From Gammaproteobacteria bacterium (lineage in GTDB: Bacteria; Pseudomonadota; Gammaproteobacteria; Pseudomonadales; Pseudohongiellaceae): a stretch of 41,576 nucleotides of DNA. The position numbers and the translations under genes were made by a program. Each line of letters starts with the position of its first letter. The first letter of the stretch is position 1. The notes beneath the pieces are model-generated. The model was not told the DNA's origin. It was given only the letters and a program-made list of their open reading frames with translations, and did no database searches. Where the stretch lies: contig JAUXNX010000007.1 in assembly GCA_030682575.1 (NCBI GenBank), forward strand, positions 1 through 41,576, read 5' to 3'. This document shows, one piece after another, positions 25,319 through 33,959 of this stretch.

Positions 25319-27517
25319 ATGACCTCGCGAATACCTGATTTCCCAAAGGCGCTGGGGCGCCTGGCGATGCTCGGAGGTTTGCTGTTCGCCACTTCCCATT
25401 CCTGGGCCCAGGATTCTTCCGCCCAGAACTCTGGTGGTCTTGATTCCACGGTTGTCTACCCGGCTGACTACTTCGCCCAATACTCCCCGGTGAGTGTCAA
25501 CGACATGATTGATCGCGTTCCCGGCATTTCTGTTGCCCTGAATGCAGGCACGCCCAGTGGCGGTGGTGCCAATAACAACAACGCCAATAACAACAATCGC
25601 GGTCTCGGTGCAGGCGCGCAGATTCTGATCAACGGCAAGCGTCTGGCTGGCAAGGATAATGAGGCTCGTAATCAACTGAGCCGCATTGCCGCCAATCAAG
25701 TACGACATATCGAGATCATCCGTGGTACGTCCGGAGATCTGGATGTCAGAAGCGCAGGCCAGATCGTCAACATCGTGTTAATGGAGACGTTGTCCAGTTC
25801 GACACTCTCAGTGGAAGCAGGTGCCATTGCCTATCACGATGGTCATGCGGAGCCTCAGGGAGCCGTGGTCTACAGTGGCCAGCGTGGTGGTTTGAACTAC
25901 CTGTTCAGCGCTGAACGCCGCTCGGCCTATGAAGCACTGGAGAGCTGGGAGGATAGCTTCAATGCCGACTTCTCTCCCAACGATTACATTCGCGTCAATC
26001 AGGTGCGTGACCAGAGCAATCTGACACTCAATACCAACCTGACTTACGACCTTACCCTGAACGACCGCATTGCATTCAACGCGCTTGTTGGTGAGACTGA
26101 TCCTCCGGTGTATCTGGATCGTTCGATCACGAATCTCAATCTGCGCCCCCCCGTCACGACCTGGGAGCGAGAGACAATTCCCTCGAAACGCGAGAACTGG
26201 GAGGTCGGTGGTGACTATGAACATCAGTTCGCCAGTGGCAGCCGTTATCGACTTCTCTTGATTGCCAACGAGGAGACTCATGACACCGTGCGTGAGCGTT
26301 ATGCTGGCGCCACGCAGGCGACAACTTCCCGCAAGAATCTTTTCCTTGCCAGTGACACGCGCACTGTCGAGCGCATCGCCCGCACATCCTACAATTTTCA
26401 ACTTGGCCAAACGCAGGGTGTTGAGCTTGGCATAGAGCGCGCACTGACTCGTCTTGAGTCCTCGCTGCGCATGGGAGTGCCAGGAAATGGTACGCCATCG
26501 CCCGCTCACGGTGGGTTGGTTCCGGCGCCATTGCCGAATGCCAATTCCACCGTGCAGGAAGTTCGCTATGAACCTTTTGTGGTACACAATTGGCAGATCA
26601 ATCCGCGCATGTCCCTGGAAAGCTCGCTTGAGGTCGAGATCTCCGAGATAGAGCAGACAGGGGATACTCGCAACAAGCGTGATTTCAGTTATCCAAAACC
26701 GAAGCTTGATTATCGTTTCGATCTGAATGCCTCGACACAACTGCGACTCTCAGTGGAGCGTTTCATCTCCCAGCTCAGTTTCGCGGATTTCACTGCGTCG
26801 ACAGCCAATAATCGTGATGAGCAGCAAGCAGTGCTGGCGGGCAACCCGGAGCTGGAGCAGGAAAAAGCCTGGCGCTATACGGTGAACATGGAGTATCGCC
26901 TGCCTCAGGACGGTGGTGTGTTCAATGCCAACCTGTTTTTCTATGACGTAGAGGATGCCATCGGCAAGATCGATGTCTCGCCGCCCGGCGGAATTCTCTC
27001 GGCCAATGGCAACACCGGCGATGGTGAGATTTACGGCATCAATCTGGATGCCAGCATCCGCTACAGTTTCTTCGGGTTGTCACCGGCACTGATCACGGCG
27101 GGGCTGCTGGTGCAGGAATCCACTACCATTGATCCTATGGGTGGATTCGAACGCCGCATCGTGCCTTATGATCGGGGTAATTACCGCTTCGGGTTCCGTC
27201 AGGATTTTCCCGCGCAGGCACTCAGTGTCGGTATGAATTACCGCGAGGGGATCGAAGGCAACCGCAGGATCGTCGACATTGACAAGATTGATGTAGCTGG
27301 ATTTCCCAAGACACTCAATCTTTTTGTTGAAAAGCGCGCATTCGCAGGCTTCGTTTTCAGACTGGATGCCAACAATGCCATTGATGGGGAGCGTTGTCGT
27401 TCCAGGGAGCGCTTTGCAGGATCGTTGACCAAAAACGCACCAGTTGCCGAGTACGAGTACAACTGCAATATCACTGGCCCGCAGTACGTGTTTACCGTGA
27501 GGAAAACATTCCAGTAG
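25319..27517 (+). CDS. Second TonB-dependent receptor with Asn-rich plug insertion
   Basis: A 732-residue receptor. The frame is open upstream from 25256, but ATG 25319 gives a proper signal peptide (LAMLGGLLFATSHSWAQ). Plug motifs follow: NDMIDRVPGIS, GAQILINGKRLAGKDNEA and VRHIEIIRGTSGDLDVRSAGQIVNIVL. The normal short loop after VPGISV is expanded by a Gly/Asn stretch, GGGANNNNANNNN, before RGLG. The C-terminal barrel ends QYVFTVRKTFQ, with an aromatic next to last, as outer-membrane proteins usually do. It is shorter than the upstream receptor and not closely similar to it, so it is not a recent duplicate. No canonical TonB box is obvious at the mature N terminus. The gap to the previous receptor is 163 bp with no clear terminator. 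Confidence 0.88.
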   Translation: MTSRIPDFPKALGRLAMLGGLLFATSHSWAQDSSAQNSGGLDSTVVYPADYFAQYSPVSVNDMIDRVPGISVALNAGTPSGGGANNNNANNNNRGLGAGAQILINGKRLAGKDNEARNQLSRIAANQVRHIEIIRGTSGDLDVRSAGQIVNIVLMETLSSSTLSVEAGAIAYHDGHAEPQGAVVYSGQRGGLNYLFSAERRSAYEALESWEDSFNADFSPNDYIRVNQVRDQSNLTLNTNLTYDLTLNDRIAFNALVGETDPPVYLDRSITNLNLRPPVTTWERETIPSKRENWEVGGDYEHQFASGSRYRLLLIANEETHDTVRERYAGATQATTSRKNLFLASDTRTVERIARTSYNFQLGQTQGVELGIERALTRLESSLRMGVPGNGTPSPAHGGLVPAPLPNANSTVQEVRYEPFVVHNWQINPRMSLESSLEVEISEIEQTGDTRNKRDFSYPKPKLDYRFDLNASTQLRLSVERFISQLSFADFTASTANNRDEQQAVLAGNPELEQEKAWRYTVNMEYRLPQDGGVFNANLFFYDVEDAIGKIDVSPPGGILSANGNTGDGEIYGINLDASIRYSFFGLSPALITAGLLVQESTTIDPMGGFERRIVPYDRGNYRFGFRQDFPAQALSVGMNYREGIEGNRRIVDIDKIDVAGFPKTLNLFVEKRAFAGFVFRLDANNAIDGERCRSRERFAGSLTKNAPVAEYEYNCNITGPQYVFTVRKTFQ

Positions 27518-27651
27518 TTGCCATCTGATTGGCTGAAGCAGTCATCTTGTCTCCAGCTTTTCTTGCAAAGGCAGGGTGGCTGATCTATCTTCCCCGGCGA
27601 AACGGACTTCTCAAGCAACATCAGCATACGACCTCAGTAATAGACAAAAGC

Positions 27652-28707
27652 ATGCAATTGATTCAGTACGCAACAAGCTTCATGGCAATTTCGCAATTGC
27701 TGTTCATGGCGCTCTTCTACCTGGCCTATTTCCGCCGTCAACTGCTTGGCAAGTTGATGGCGTTTTATGCCGTCTGTCTCATTGGTTACATACTGGCAAC
27801 CCTGCCGGAAGTGGACAATGCCCCCTGGATCTTTGACTTCGTGCTGTCCTTGCTGGCCATCACCACACCAGCGCTGCTCTGGGTAATCACACGTTATCTG
27901 TTTGAAGACGAGCCACAGGTCGATCCGCTGGTGTGGATCACCATTGCGCTTTATATCACCTTGCGTGCATTTGCCATGGTAATGGGACCGCAGGAAGGGG
28001 TGGGGTACTGGCTGCATTCATTCCTGCCGCAAGTCATCATGCTGGGCTTTGCCTGCCACGTGGTGTACACGGCAGTGAGAGGACTGGGTTCCGATCTGGT
28101 GGAGCCCCGGCGTCAGTTGCGTGTGCCGTTCGCCATCACGATGGGTTCGATAGTGGCGATTATTCTTGGGTCATATTTTCTCAACCTGACCGACCGTTGG
28201 ATCTACAACGTCTATATTGGTGCCATATTTCTCTTTATTCTGTTTTTCAATCTGGCGTCTTTCCGTGTACACCGCGATTCACCGCAACTGATTGATACGG
28301 TCGTGATCCAGCCGTCTGTGGTGCCACCACACAGCGGCAGAGTCAGTGAAAAGGACAAGGACAAACCGTTGATTGATCGCATTCATTCGGTGATGGAGAA
28401 TGACAGGTTGTTTGCCCAACCGGGATTGACCATCGGTCAATTGGCTGCCAGCGTATCAATGCAGGAATACCGGTTGCGCAGGCTGATCAACCAGAAGTTG
28501 CACTACCGCAATTTCAACCAGTATTTGAATCAGTATCGGATAGCCGAGGCAGCGCGACGACTGCAGGACCCGGCGGAGAGCCACCTGCCGATTTCCACTA
28601 TCGCGCTGGATGTCGGGTACGCCTCCCTCTCGTCCTTCAACAAGGCCTTCAAGGAGGCGCACGGTGTTACCCCTTCGATCTTCCGCAGCCGGACTCCTCA
28701 GCAGTAA
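27652..28707 (+). CDS. Membrane-bound AraC-family transcriptional regulator
   Basis: A 352-residue protein from ATG 27652. The N-terminal 210 residues contain about seven hydrophobic segments (for example FMAISQLLFMALFYLAYF, LLAITTPALLWVITRYLF and VYIGAIFLFILFFNLASF), resembling 7TM-type sensors. A linker leads to the AraC DNA-binding domain at about 250-350: LTIGQLAASVSMQEYRLRRL is the first helix-turn-helix, and PISTIALDVGYASLSSFNKA with FKEAHGVTPSIFR the second. Such membrane AraC proteins often sit beside the TonB receptor or transport genes they control, which fits the position 134 bp after the second receptor. The ligand is unknown. No good ribosome-binding site is visible, so the start is tentative. 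Confidence 0.85.
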   Translation: MQLIQYATSFMAISQLLFMALFYLAYFRRQLLGKLMAFYAVCLIGYILATLPEVDNAPWIFDFVLSLLAITTPALLWVITRYLFEDEPQVDPLVWITIALYITLRAFAMVMGPQEGVGYWLHSFLPQVIMLGFACHVVYTAVRGLGSDLVEPRRQLRVPFAITMGSIVAIILGSYFLNLTDRWIYNVYIGAIFLFILFFNLASFRVHRDSPQLIDTVVIQPSVVPPHSGRVSEKDKDKPLIDRIHSVMENDRLFAQPGLTIGQLAASVSMQEYRLRRLINQKLHYRNFNQYLNQYRIAEAARRLQDPAESHLPISTIALDVGYASLSSFNKAFKEAHGVTPSIFRSRTPQQ

Positions 28708-28732
28708 GCCACGGTGGTAAACCGCCTGTCTG

Positions 28733-29716
28733 TTACTCCTGACGGATATCGATGATGACCTTGCCCATGGCGCGGCGCTCTGTGAACACGGTGAACGCGG
28801 CCACGTACTCTTCCAGTGCAAAGGACTGGGTAACGACGGGCTTCAGTTTGCCTGCACTGTACAACTCCAGCAGTTCTTTGAAGTTCTGTTCATAAGCCTC
28901 GGGTTCTTCCTTGCGGAAACGCCCAAGGAACACCCCAACCATGGACGCACCCTTCAACAGCGCCAGGTTGGCCTTGTACTCGGGAATTCTGCCACTGGTG
29001 AAGCCTACGACGAGAATGCGGCCGTTCCAGTTGATGCAACGGGTAGCCTGATCGAAGAGGTTGCCGCCAACCGGGTCGTAGATGACATCCGCGCCCTTGT
29101 CATCCGTCAGGGCTTTCACCTTTTCCTTGAGATCGCCATCGCCATAGTTGAGCAGTTCATCCGGGTCAGCCTGCTTGACGAATTCCAGTTTCTCGTCGCT
29201 ACTCGCTGCCGCGATGACGCGTGCCCCCATCAATTTTCCCAGCTCCACAGCCGCCATACCGACGCCACCACTGGCGCCGAGCACCAGCAGGGTTTCGCCC
29301 GGCTTGAGTTGGGCGCGTTGCTTCAGAGCGTGGTAAGACGTGGTATAGACCATCGCGAAACCCGCCGCCGTTCTGAAGTCCATGTTGTCGGGAATGCGGC
29401 GCAGACCAGCTTCAGACACCAGCACCTGTTCCGCAATGCCGCCAATTGACGGTGTGGCCATGACTCTGTCGCCCACACTGAAGCCTTTGACCCCCGCGCC
29501 CAGTGCCCGGATGATACCGCCCACTTCCGAACCCGGTGTAAAGGGCATTGGTGGCTGAAACTGGTACTTGCCCTGAATCTGCAGTGTGTCTGGAAAGTTC
29601 AGCGATGCGGCGTAGACATCCACGACAGCCTGACTCTTGTCAGGCACGGGATCGGCTACTTCTTCGATGGCAAGATTTTCCGGCGGACCATAGGAATGGC
29701 AGACGAGCGCTTTCAT
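28733..29716 (-). CDS. NADPH:quinone oxidoreductase-type zinc-independent alcohol dehydrogenase-family enzyme
   Basis: A 327-residue medium-chain dehydrogenase/reductase of the quinone oxidoreductase branch. ATG 29716 is supported by a GGGGGGAAATC ribosome-binding site. Features are the GroES-like start (MKALVCHSYGPPENL), SLNFPDTLQIQGKYQ, PFTPGSEVGGII, and the NADPH loop GASGGVG at 147-153, followed by ARVIAAASSDEKLEF. The catalytic-zinc ligands of alcohol dehydrogenases are absent, as expected for this branch. It probably reduces quinones or enones with NADPH in the cytoplasm. It converges on the AraC gene with a 25-bp gap and is divergent from the HolD-like gene. Confidence 0.9.
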   Translation of the reverse strand: MKALVCHSYGPPENLAIEEVADPVPDKSQAVVDVYAASLNFPDTLQIQGKYQFQPPMPFTPGSEVGGIIRALGAGVKGFSVGDRVMATPSIGGIAEQVLVSEAGLRRIPDNMDFRTAAGFAMVYTTSYHALKQRAQLKPGETLLVLGASGGVGMAAVELGKLMGARVIAAASSDEKLEFVKQADPDELLNYGDGDLKEKVKALTDDKGADVIYDPVGGNLFDQATRCINWNGRILVVGFTSGRIPEYKANLALLKGASMVGVFLGRFRKEEPEAYEQNFKELLELYSAGKLKPVVTQSFALEEYVAAFTVFTERRAMGKVIIDIRQE

Positions 29717-29811
29717 GATTTCCCCCCTTGAGAACGGCTGGAGTCGCTTTTTTCGAGTGCAGCGATTCAAGCACTTTTGCCGCCGGACTACAATTGCAGA
29801 CGAAACCCGAG

Positions 29812-29840
29812 AGGCAGGAGCGTAACCTTTGGCATATAAT
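29812..29840 (+). promoter_or_regulatory. Promoter of the holD-like/rimI unit
   Basis: A perfect -10 hexamer TATAAT is at 29835-29840, within the symmetric GGCATATAATGCC. The -35 region at 29811-29817 is weak (GAGGCA or AGGCAG). The -10 overlaps the upstream ATG at 29839, so translation should begin at the next ATG, 29872. Confidence 0.6.
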
Positions 29841-29871
29841 GCCCCGCATTCAATCGCCCGAGAGTGAGCGC

Positions 29872-30753
29872 ATGGCAGTCAGCGAAAGACAACGACAGGA
29901 GTATCTGCGGGAATTGGGCATACAGTCCTATTTTCCGCGTCGTGCGTTGCCGGGAGCAAAACCGTCACCGCGCTATGCAACTGGCACACTGGTGGCGACG
30001 GAGTCTCAACGGCAGAGCGCAGAGACGAGTGTGGAGATGATCTCTGCGCTGATCGGTACGCCGCCAGCCGTCCATGCCGGGAAAGTGGTCATGAGTGCGC
30101 CCCCATTCGCGAGCAAGCTCGCCCCTGCAGAGAGTTTACTGCAGGAGTTCAAGATCACTCCTCCAGTGCCGCGTGCCTCTGTAGCCGGAGCAGTCACAGC
30201 TCCTGTTCCTGACTCGGAGGCCCGCGTCGAGGAAGCGCGTTTTGCTTTTGCCTACTTTCCCATCAATGAGGACTTGGCCGTTATCAATGAGTTGCCGTGG
30301 GCAAAGGCGGCAGCGGTTTCTCCAACCTGCAGACAGTTGCTTGCGGCCATTCTCAAGGCGCTGTCCGTTTCATGTGAGGAGAAGACGTTGACCTCCATGG
30401 TGTTCACCTGGCCTCTGGATGACTCGCCGCAGACTGATCGCAGTGCACAGAGTGCTCGGCATATGCTTGATGGTTTCATGGCCCGGCGATTGAAACTGCG
30501 CCCTGTACGCTATCTGCTGATATTGGCAGAGCAGTCCGCTGGTTATCTGTTCCCCACGGGCTTCGACTGGCAACAGGCAGGAATGAGACGCCATCCGCAT
30601 CATGCAATGGATGTGGTCGTGACCCACAGTCTCAACGCCATGGAAGCTGTGCCGGACATCAAGCGCTCGGTCTGGCAGGCATTGCAGCCGCTGCGTGCAG
30701 CACTGACAAAGCCTGCCTCGAATGCAGATGATACAGCCACGAATGGTCAGTAG
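29872..30753 (+). CDS. HolD-like protein upstream of rimI
   Basis: A 293-residue protein; the start is set by the promoter -10 box overlapping the earlier ATG and by a GAGTGAG site before ATG 29872. The first 25 residues (RQRQEYLRELGIQSYFPRR) match the conserved beginning of HolD, the psi subunit of DNA polymerase III, which binds chi and contacts SSB. The middle is a Pro/Ala-rich linker, and the second half (LAVINELPWAKAA, then CRQLLAAILKAL) keeps a HolD-like helix-strand pattern. Gene order also supports this, since holD-rimI is standard in Enterobacteria and a HolD-like gene precedes rimI in Pseudomonas. It is about twice the length of E. coli HolD (137 residues). The call rests on the N-terminal motif and context and remains tentative. 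Confidence 0.55.
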   Translation: MAVSERQRQEYLRELGIQSYFPRRALPGAKPSPRYATGTLVATESQRQSAETSVEMISALIGTPPAVHAGKVVMSAPPFASKLAPAESLLQEFKITPPVPRASVAGAVTAPVPDSEARVEEARFAFAYFPINEDLAVINELPWAKAAAVSPTCRQLLAAILKALSVSCEEKTLTSMVFTWPLDDSPQTDRSAQSARHMLDGFMARRLKLRPVRYLLILAEQSAGYLFPTGFDWQQAGMRRHPHHAMDVVVTHSLNAMEAVPDIKRSVWQALQPLRAALTKPASNADDTATNGQ

Positions 30754-31246
30754 TTCGCCCATGTTCCCGTCTCGCAGCCCGGATACCCTGAACGTCTTCA
30801 TGCGCACCATGCGGGCGAGCGATCTTGATCTCGTAGTGCTGAATGAGAATTTGTCTTACCAGCAGCCCTGGTCCAAACGCATATTCTCCGATTGCCTGCG
30901 TGCCGGATACGAATGCTGGGTGCTGGCGACCAAGGATCGCATCGTCGCTCATGGCGTGCTTTCAGCTGGAGTAGGCGAGGCTCACGTGCTTACTCTGTGC
31001 GTGCATCCGGATTTTCGCCGCAGTGGTCATGGCAGGCGCATGCTGCGCCATCTACTGGAGAGGGCTGTGAAAAGGGATGCAACCGTTTGTTTTCTGGAAG
31101 TGCGGCCTTCGAATGTCGAGGCGCGGCAACTCTATCTGGCCATGGGATTTGTGCAGGTGGGAGAGAGGCGGGGTTACTACCCTGCAGAGCCAGGTAGCAC
31201 ACAACGCGAAGACGCATTGATTCTATCCCGTATGTTGCCGCTTTGA
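30743..31246 (+). CDS. rimI: Ribosomal-protein S18-alanine N-acetyltransferase RimI
   Basis: A GNAT-fold acetyltransferase that acetylates the N-terminal alanine of ribosomal protein S18. The domain begins at MRTMRASDLDLVVLNE. Typical RimI features are YQQPWSKRIFSDCLRAGYECWV, HVLTLCVHPDFRRSGHGRRML (acetyl-CoA pyrophosphate loop RRSGHGR), FLEVRPSNVEARQLYLAMGF and the RRGYYPA motif. The frame is open from 30722 and ATGs at 30743, 30761 and 30800 are possible starts, none with a clear ribosome-binding site. Using 30743, the gene overlaps the end of the HolD-like gene, consistent with translational coupling. Length and motifs are complete. Confidence 0.9.
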   Translation: MVSSSPMFPSRSPDTLNVFMRTMRASDLDLVVLNENLSYQQPWSKRIFSDCLRAGYECWVLATKDRIVAHGVLSAGVGEAHVLTLCVHPDFRRSGHGRRMLRHLLERAVKRDATVCFLEVRPSNVEARQLYLAMGFVQVGERRGYYPAEPGSTQREDALILSRMLPL

Positions 31247-31260
31247 GGTGTAAACGAGTT

Positions 31261-31509
31261 TCAGTCAGAGGGAAAATCATCGCCATTGTCAGCGGATTTC
31301 TTGCCCAATAATTTACCCAGTCGACGTAACAATGCCAACGCAGTTACGGCCAGCGCAGCAAAAGCCAGAACTATCAGTATCATCGCCAGTGAGCCGACAA
31401 AGAAACGCAGCATATTGATGCGTGCCTCTTCGTAGGCATACCCCAGCGCGACCAGGGATGCGACAGCTATCAGCAGACCACTGACCACCGAGCGGGTTTT
31501 CTTGCGCAT
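31261..31509 (-). CDS. Small inner-membrane protein of unknown function
   Basis: About 82 residues from ATG 31509, with CAGG five to six bases upstream; a GTG start at 31530 would add seven residues. Two membrane segments are clear (VVSGLLIAVASLVALGYAYE and FFVGSLAMILIVLAFAALAV), followed by a basic stretch and an acidic tail (DNGDDFPSD). It converges on rimI with a 14-bp gap. No family could be named. Confidence 0.55.
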   Translation of the reverse strand: MRKKTRSVVSGLLIAVASLVALGYAYEEARINMLRFFVGSLAMILIVLAFAALAVTALALLRRLGKLLGKKSADNGDDFPSD

Positions 31510-31548
31510 TCCGAACCTGGGTATTATCACGTTAACCTGTCTTTTGCG

Positions 31549-32031
31549 TCATGATCTGGTATTGAAATCCGGCTCGCCATTCATGTCTGGCCAGGTGTGG
31601 CGGCATTCCGGAAATTGCGTGCAGCCCCAGAAATATCCATTCTTGCCGCTGCGTTTCTTGAGCAACTGGCCGCACGACGTGCAGCGAAACGCCTTCGCTG
31701 GCATGCCATTATCGTCGCTGAGCCGAGTCTTGCAACCCTTGTCGTAACCCGTGCAATACCAGTAAAAGCCGCGCGTGTTTTCCGCGCGGATCAGTGCACG
31801 GGTGCACACGGGGCAGCGAAAGCGTTCATCGGGCTCCTTCGAGGGTTTGCCGTCCTTGTCGAAGAAGCTTGTCTTGCATTCAGGGAAGCCTGTGCAGCCC
31901 CAGAAGGGGCCTTTTTTGCCATTGATCCTGCGCAGAGACTTGTGACACTCCGGGCAATAGTACTGCCGTGTCACCACCTTGTCAGTGGGAGCGGGTGGTT
32001 CCGGGATGTCGCCAAGCAGGTCTTTAGGCAT
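31549..32031 (-). CDS. Stand-alone topoisomerase-type C4 zinc-finger protein
   Basis: A 160-residue protein made almost entirely of three zf-C4 topoisomerase repeats, each with two cysteine pairs and an aromatic FWGCTGFPEC core: YCPECHKSL..FWGCTGFPEC, CPVCTRALI..YWYCTGYDKGC, and CTSCGQLL..FWGCTQFPEC. These fingers form the DNA-binding C terminus of bacterial topoisomerase I; here there is no topoisomerase domain. It probably binds single-stranded or nicked DNA and may act as a helper or regulator. It is 12 bp downstream of hisC on the same strand. All finger cysteines are present. Confidence 0.85.
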   Translation of the reverse strand: MPKDLLGDIPEPPAPTDKVVTRQYYCPECHKSLRRINGKKGPFWGCTGFPECKTSFFDKDGKPSKEPDERFRCPVCTRALIRAENTRGFYWYCTGYDKGCKTRLSDDNGMPAKAFRCTSCGQLLKKRSGKNGYFWGCTQFPECRHTWPDMNGEPDFNTRS

Positions 32032-32043
32032 GGTCAGGCGCCG

Positions 32044-33147
32044 TCAGGTTTTGCCAAGATACGTTTCCAAGTGCTGCAACAATTTCTGGTTTTCGTCGAA
32101 GGTGCCAATTGTAATACGCAGCTTGTCGCGCAAACGTGGCTGATCGAAGTAGCGGATCAGGATGCCATCATCCTTGAGCCGCTGATAGAACTCTCTGGCC
32201 ATCAGTTCACTGCTTTCGTAGCGCATATCCGCGGACGGTACCTGCGCCAGCAGAAAGTTGCTCTGGCTGTCTGCACAACTGAAACCAAGAGCCGTCAGAG
32301 CGGTCTTCACGCGCACACGTTCAGACCTGACTTTCTCCCAGCCTTGTGCGGCTGTTGCATGATCGCTGAGTGCCGCTGTGGCCAGCACCTGGGAAATGAC
32401 ATCCGTGTTGTAGCTGTCGCGGGTCTTGTACAGCATCGGCTCTGTCAATGAAGTGGCTGCGATGCCATAGGCAAACCGCAATCCAGCCAGCGAATAACCT
32501 TTGCTCATGGTGCGCAGGATCACCACATTGTCGAAGCGTTTTGTCAGTGCTGCAGCGTCGTAATGTTGCTCTGGATCGATGAAGTCCACATAAGCCTCGT
32601 CGATTACCAGCACACCATCGAATTCCTCTGCAATAGCAGCGAGTCTTGCGGCTGGCGTCAGCACGCCCGAGGGAGCGTGGGGATTCACAATGAACGCGAG
32701 TTTTGCGCCGCTGGCATTGAGTTGTGCGGCAAAGTCCTCTGCCATGGTCCAGTCATCCTGTAGCGCGATACGTGCCACCTCGCAGCCTTGAATCTCGGCG
32801 AGCACAGGGTAGAGGGAATAACTGGGTTCAGCGATGGCAATGGTGTCGCCCACGTCAACGAAGGTGGTAATGACCAGTCGCAGTAGTTCGTCACCGCCAT
32901 TGGTAGCGATGATGTTGTCGATTGTCACGTCATGGTATTGCGCGGCGACGCGCCGGAAATCATTTGCCAGAGGCTGAGGATAACGGCGCAGGACCTCCAC
33001 ACGCAGCTCGGCCAGTGCAGCTGCAACCGCCGGAGTGGCCGGGTAGGGATTCTCGTTGGTATTCAGCTTGATGATGCCGGGTTGGTTGGGCTGCTCGCCG
33101 GATGCGTATCCGGTCATGCGCTGGATGTTCGGTCTTTCGTAGCTCAT
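32044..33147 (-). CDS. hisC: Histidinol-phosphate aminotransferase
   Basis: A 367-residue PLP enzyme of aminotransferase class I/II that converts imidazole acetol phosphate plus glutamate to histidinol phosphate. The start MSYERPNIQRMTGY (ATG 33147) is typical. Conserved features are KLNTNENPYPAT, ATNGGDELLRL, the VNPHAPSG loop (Asn155), the VIDEAYVDF motif (Asp183 and Tyr186), and the PLP-binding Lys216 in TMSKGYSLAGLRFAY, with the closing RITIGTFDEN. The gene stands apart from any other his gene in this window, so it may be a second or broad-specificity copy (for example also acting on aromatic amino acids). It is followed on the same strand by the zinc-finger protein. Confidence 0.93.
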   Translation of the reverse strand: MSYERPNIQRMTGYASGEQPNQPGIIKLNTNENPYPATPAVAAALAELRVEVLRRYPQPLANDFRRVAAQYHDVTIDNIIATNGGDELLRLVITTFVDVGDTIAIAEPSYSLYPVLAEIQGCEVARIALQDDWTMAEDFAAQLNASGAKLAFIVNPHAPSGVLTPAARLAAIAEEFDGVLVIDEAYVDFIDPEQHYDAAALTKRFDNVVILRTMSKGYSLAGLRFAYGIAATSLTEPMLYKTRDSYNTDVISQVLATAALSDHATAAQGWEKVRSERVRVKTALTALGFSCADSQSNFLLAQVPSADMRYESSELMAREFYQRLKDDGILIRYFDQPRLRDKLRITIGTFDENQKLLQHLETYLGKT

Positions 33148-33245
33148 GGATTTGCATAACTCTTGGGTGGGCTGTGCGCTGTCGGCAAGCTTCAATGGCT
33201 CGGTGGGGCGCGAGCGGCCAAGGTTACTGGTTAATCTCTATGGGT

Positions 33246-33800
33246 TCAATTGTTGCGCAGATTCATCACATAGTTTTCGCGAGCTTTGCTCAGTTCGCTG
33301 CTTTCTACCAGTTCCTGTTTATAGCCCTCCCACCAGCCCCTGGAATGAGGGATCATCATGTGAAAATTGTACAGACCGTTCTCCAGGCTGGTCAGGAAAT
33401 TGCGGTAATCCTGTTCCTGACGGATCAGGATACGTTGCAGGCGGATCACCACATTGGTCTGGTCGTTCACATCGATATTCCCGACCTGCTCCCGCAACGA
33501 TGTAAGTGCAATGTTGGTTTCGTTGGAACGGACCAGCAGCGTTTCCGCCTGCACGGTGAAGTGCTGTATCTGCTCCTCGATAAGCCTGGTCCTTTCAATC
33601 AGGCGCACTTGCTCGGAGATGACCTGATTGTCTTGCATCATCAGCATCCCGACTGCTGTCAGTGCAGTAAGCAGTGCCAGGGCACAGGTTATCGTGAGCG
33701 CGAGCAGGATGAGTTTCTGACGCTTCACACTTGCCCGCAGCATATCGAGAGGATCCAGCTGTATCGCGAGATCGGTGCTCTGTATGGTGTCCTTGCTCAT
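33246..33800 (-). CDS. Single-pass membrane protein with coiled-coil domain, unknown function
   Basis: A 184-residue protein with a short cytoplasmic N terminus, one membrane span at about 30-54 (LILLALTITCALALLTALTAVGML) and a long helical periplasmic part rich in Glu, Gln and Arg (QVRLIERTRLIEEQIQ and later LQRILIRQEQDYRNFL), probably a coiled coil. A GGAG site precedes ATG 33800 at good spacing. The shape resembles the sensor part of chemoreceptors (four-helix type), but no HAMP or signalling domain follows. No family is recognised. Confidence 0.6.
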   Translation of the reverse strand: MSKDTIQSTDLAIQLDPLDMLRASVKRQKLILLALTITCALALLTALTAVGMLMMQDNQVISEQVRLIERTRLIEEQIQHFTVQAETLLVRSNETNIALTSLREQVGNIDVNDQTNVVIRLQRILIRQEQDYRNFLTSLENGLYNFHMMIPHSRGWWEGYKQELVESSELSKARENYVMNLRNN

Positions 33801-33959
33801 GTGTCAGTCTCCATTGCCTGGAATGGACATTGTTGAGAGGTAACTCGAAATTAGGGCGTTTTGGCAGTTGCCTTACAACGGAGTATCGGCCAGTCATGAG
33901 CAGATATTAGCCAGATCGGTAAAGAACTTGTGAATGAGGTGAAATGGGCTGGATGTTAC

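Noticed and set aside
28708-28732. Small GGTGG/CCGCC hairpin between the AraC and oxidoreductase genes
   Set aside because: Short stem with a wobble pair and no T-run; not enough to call a terminator.
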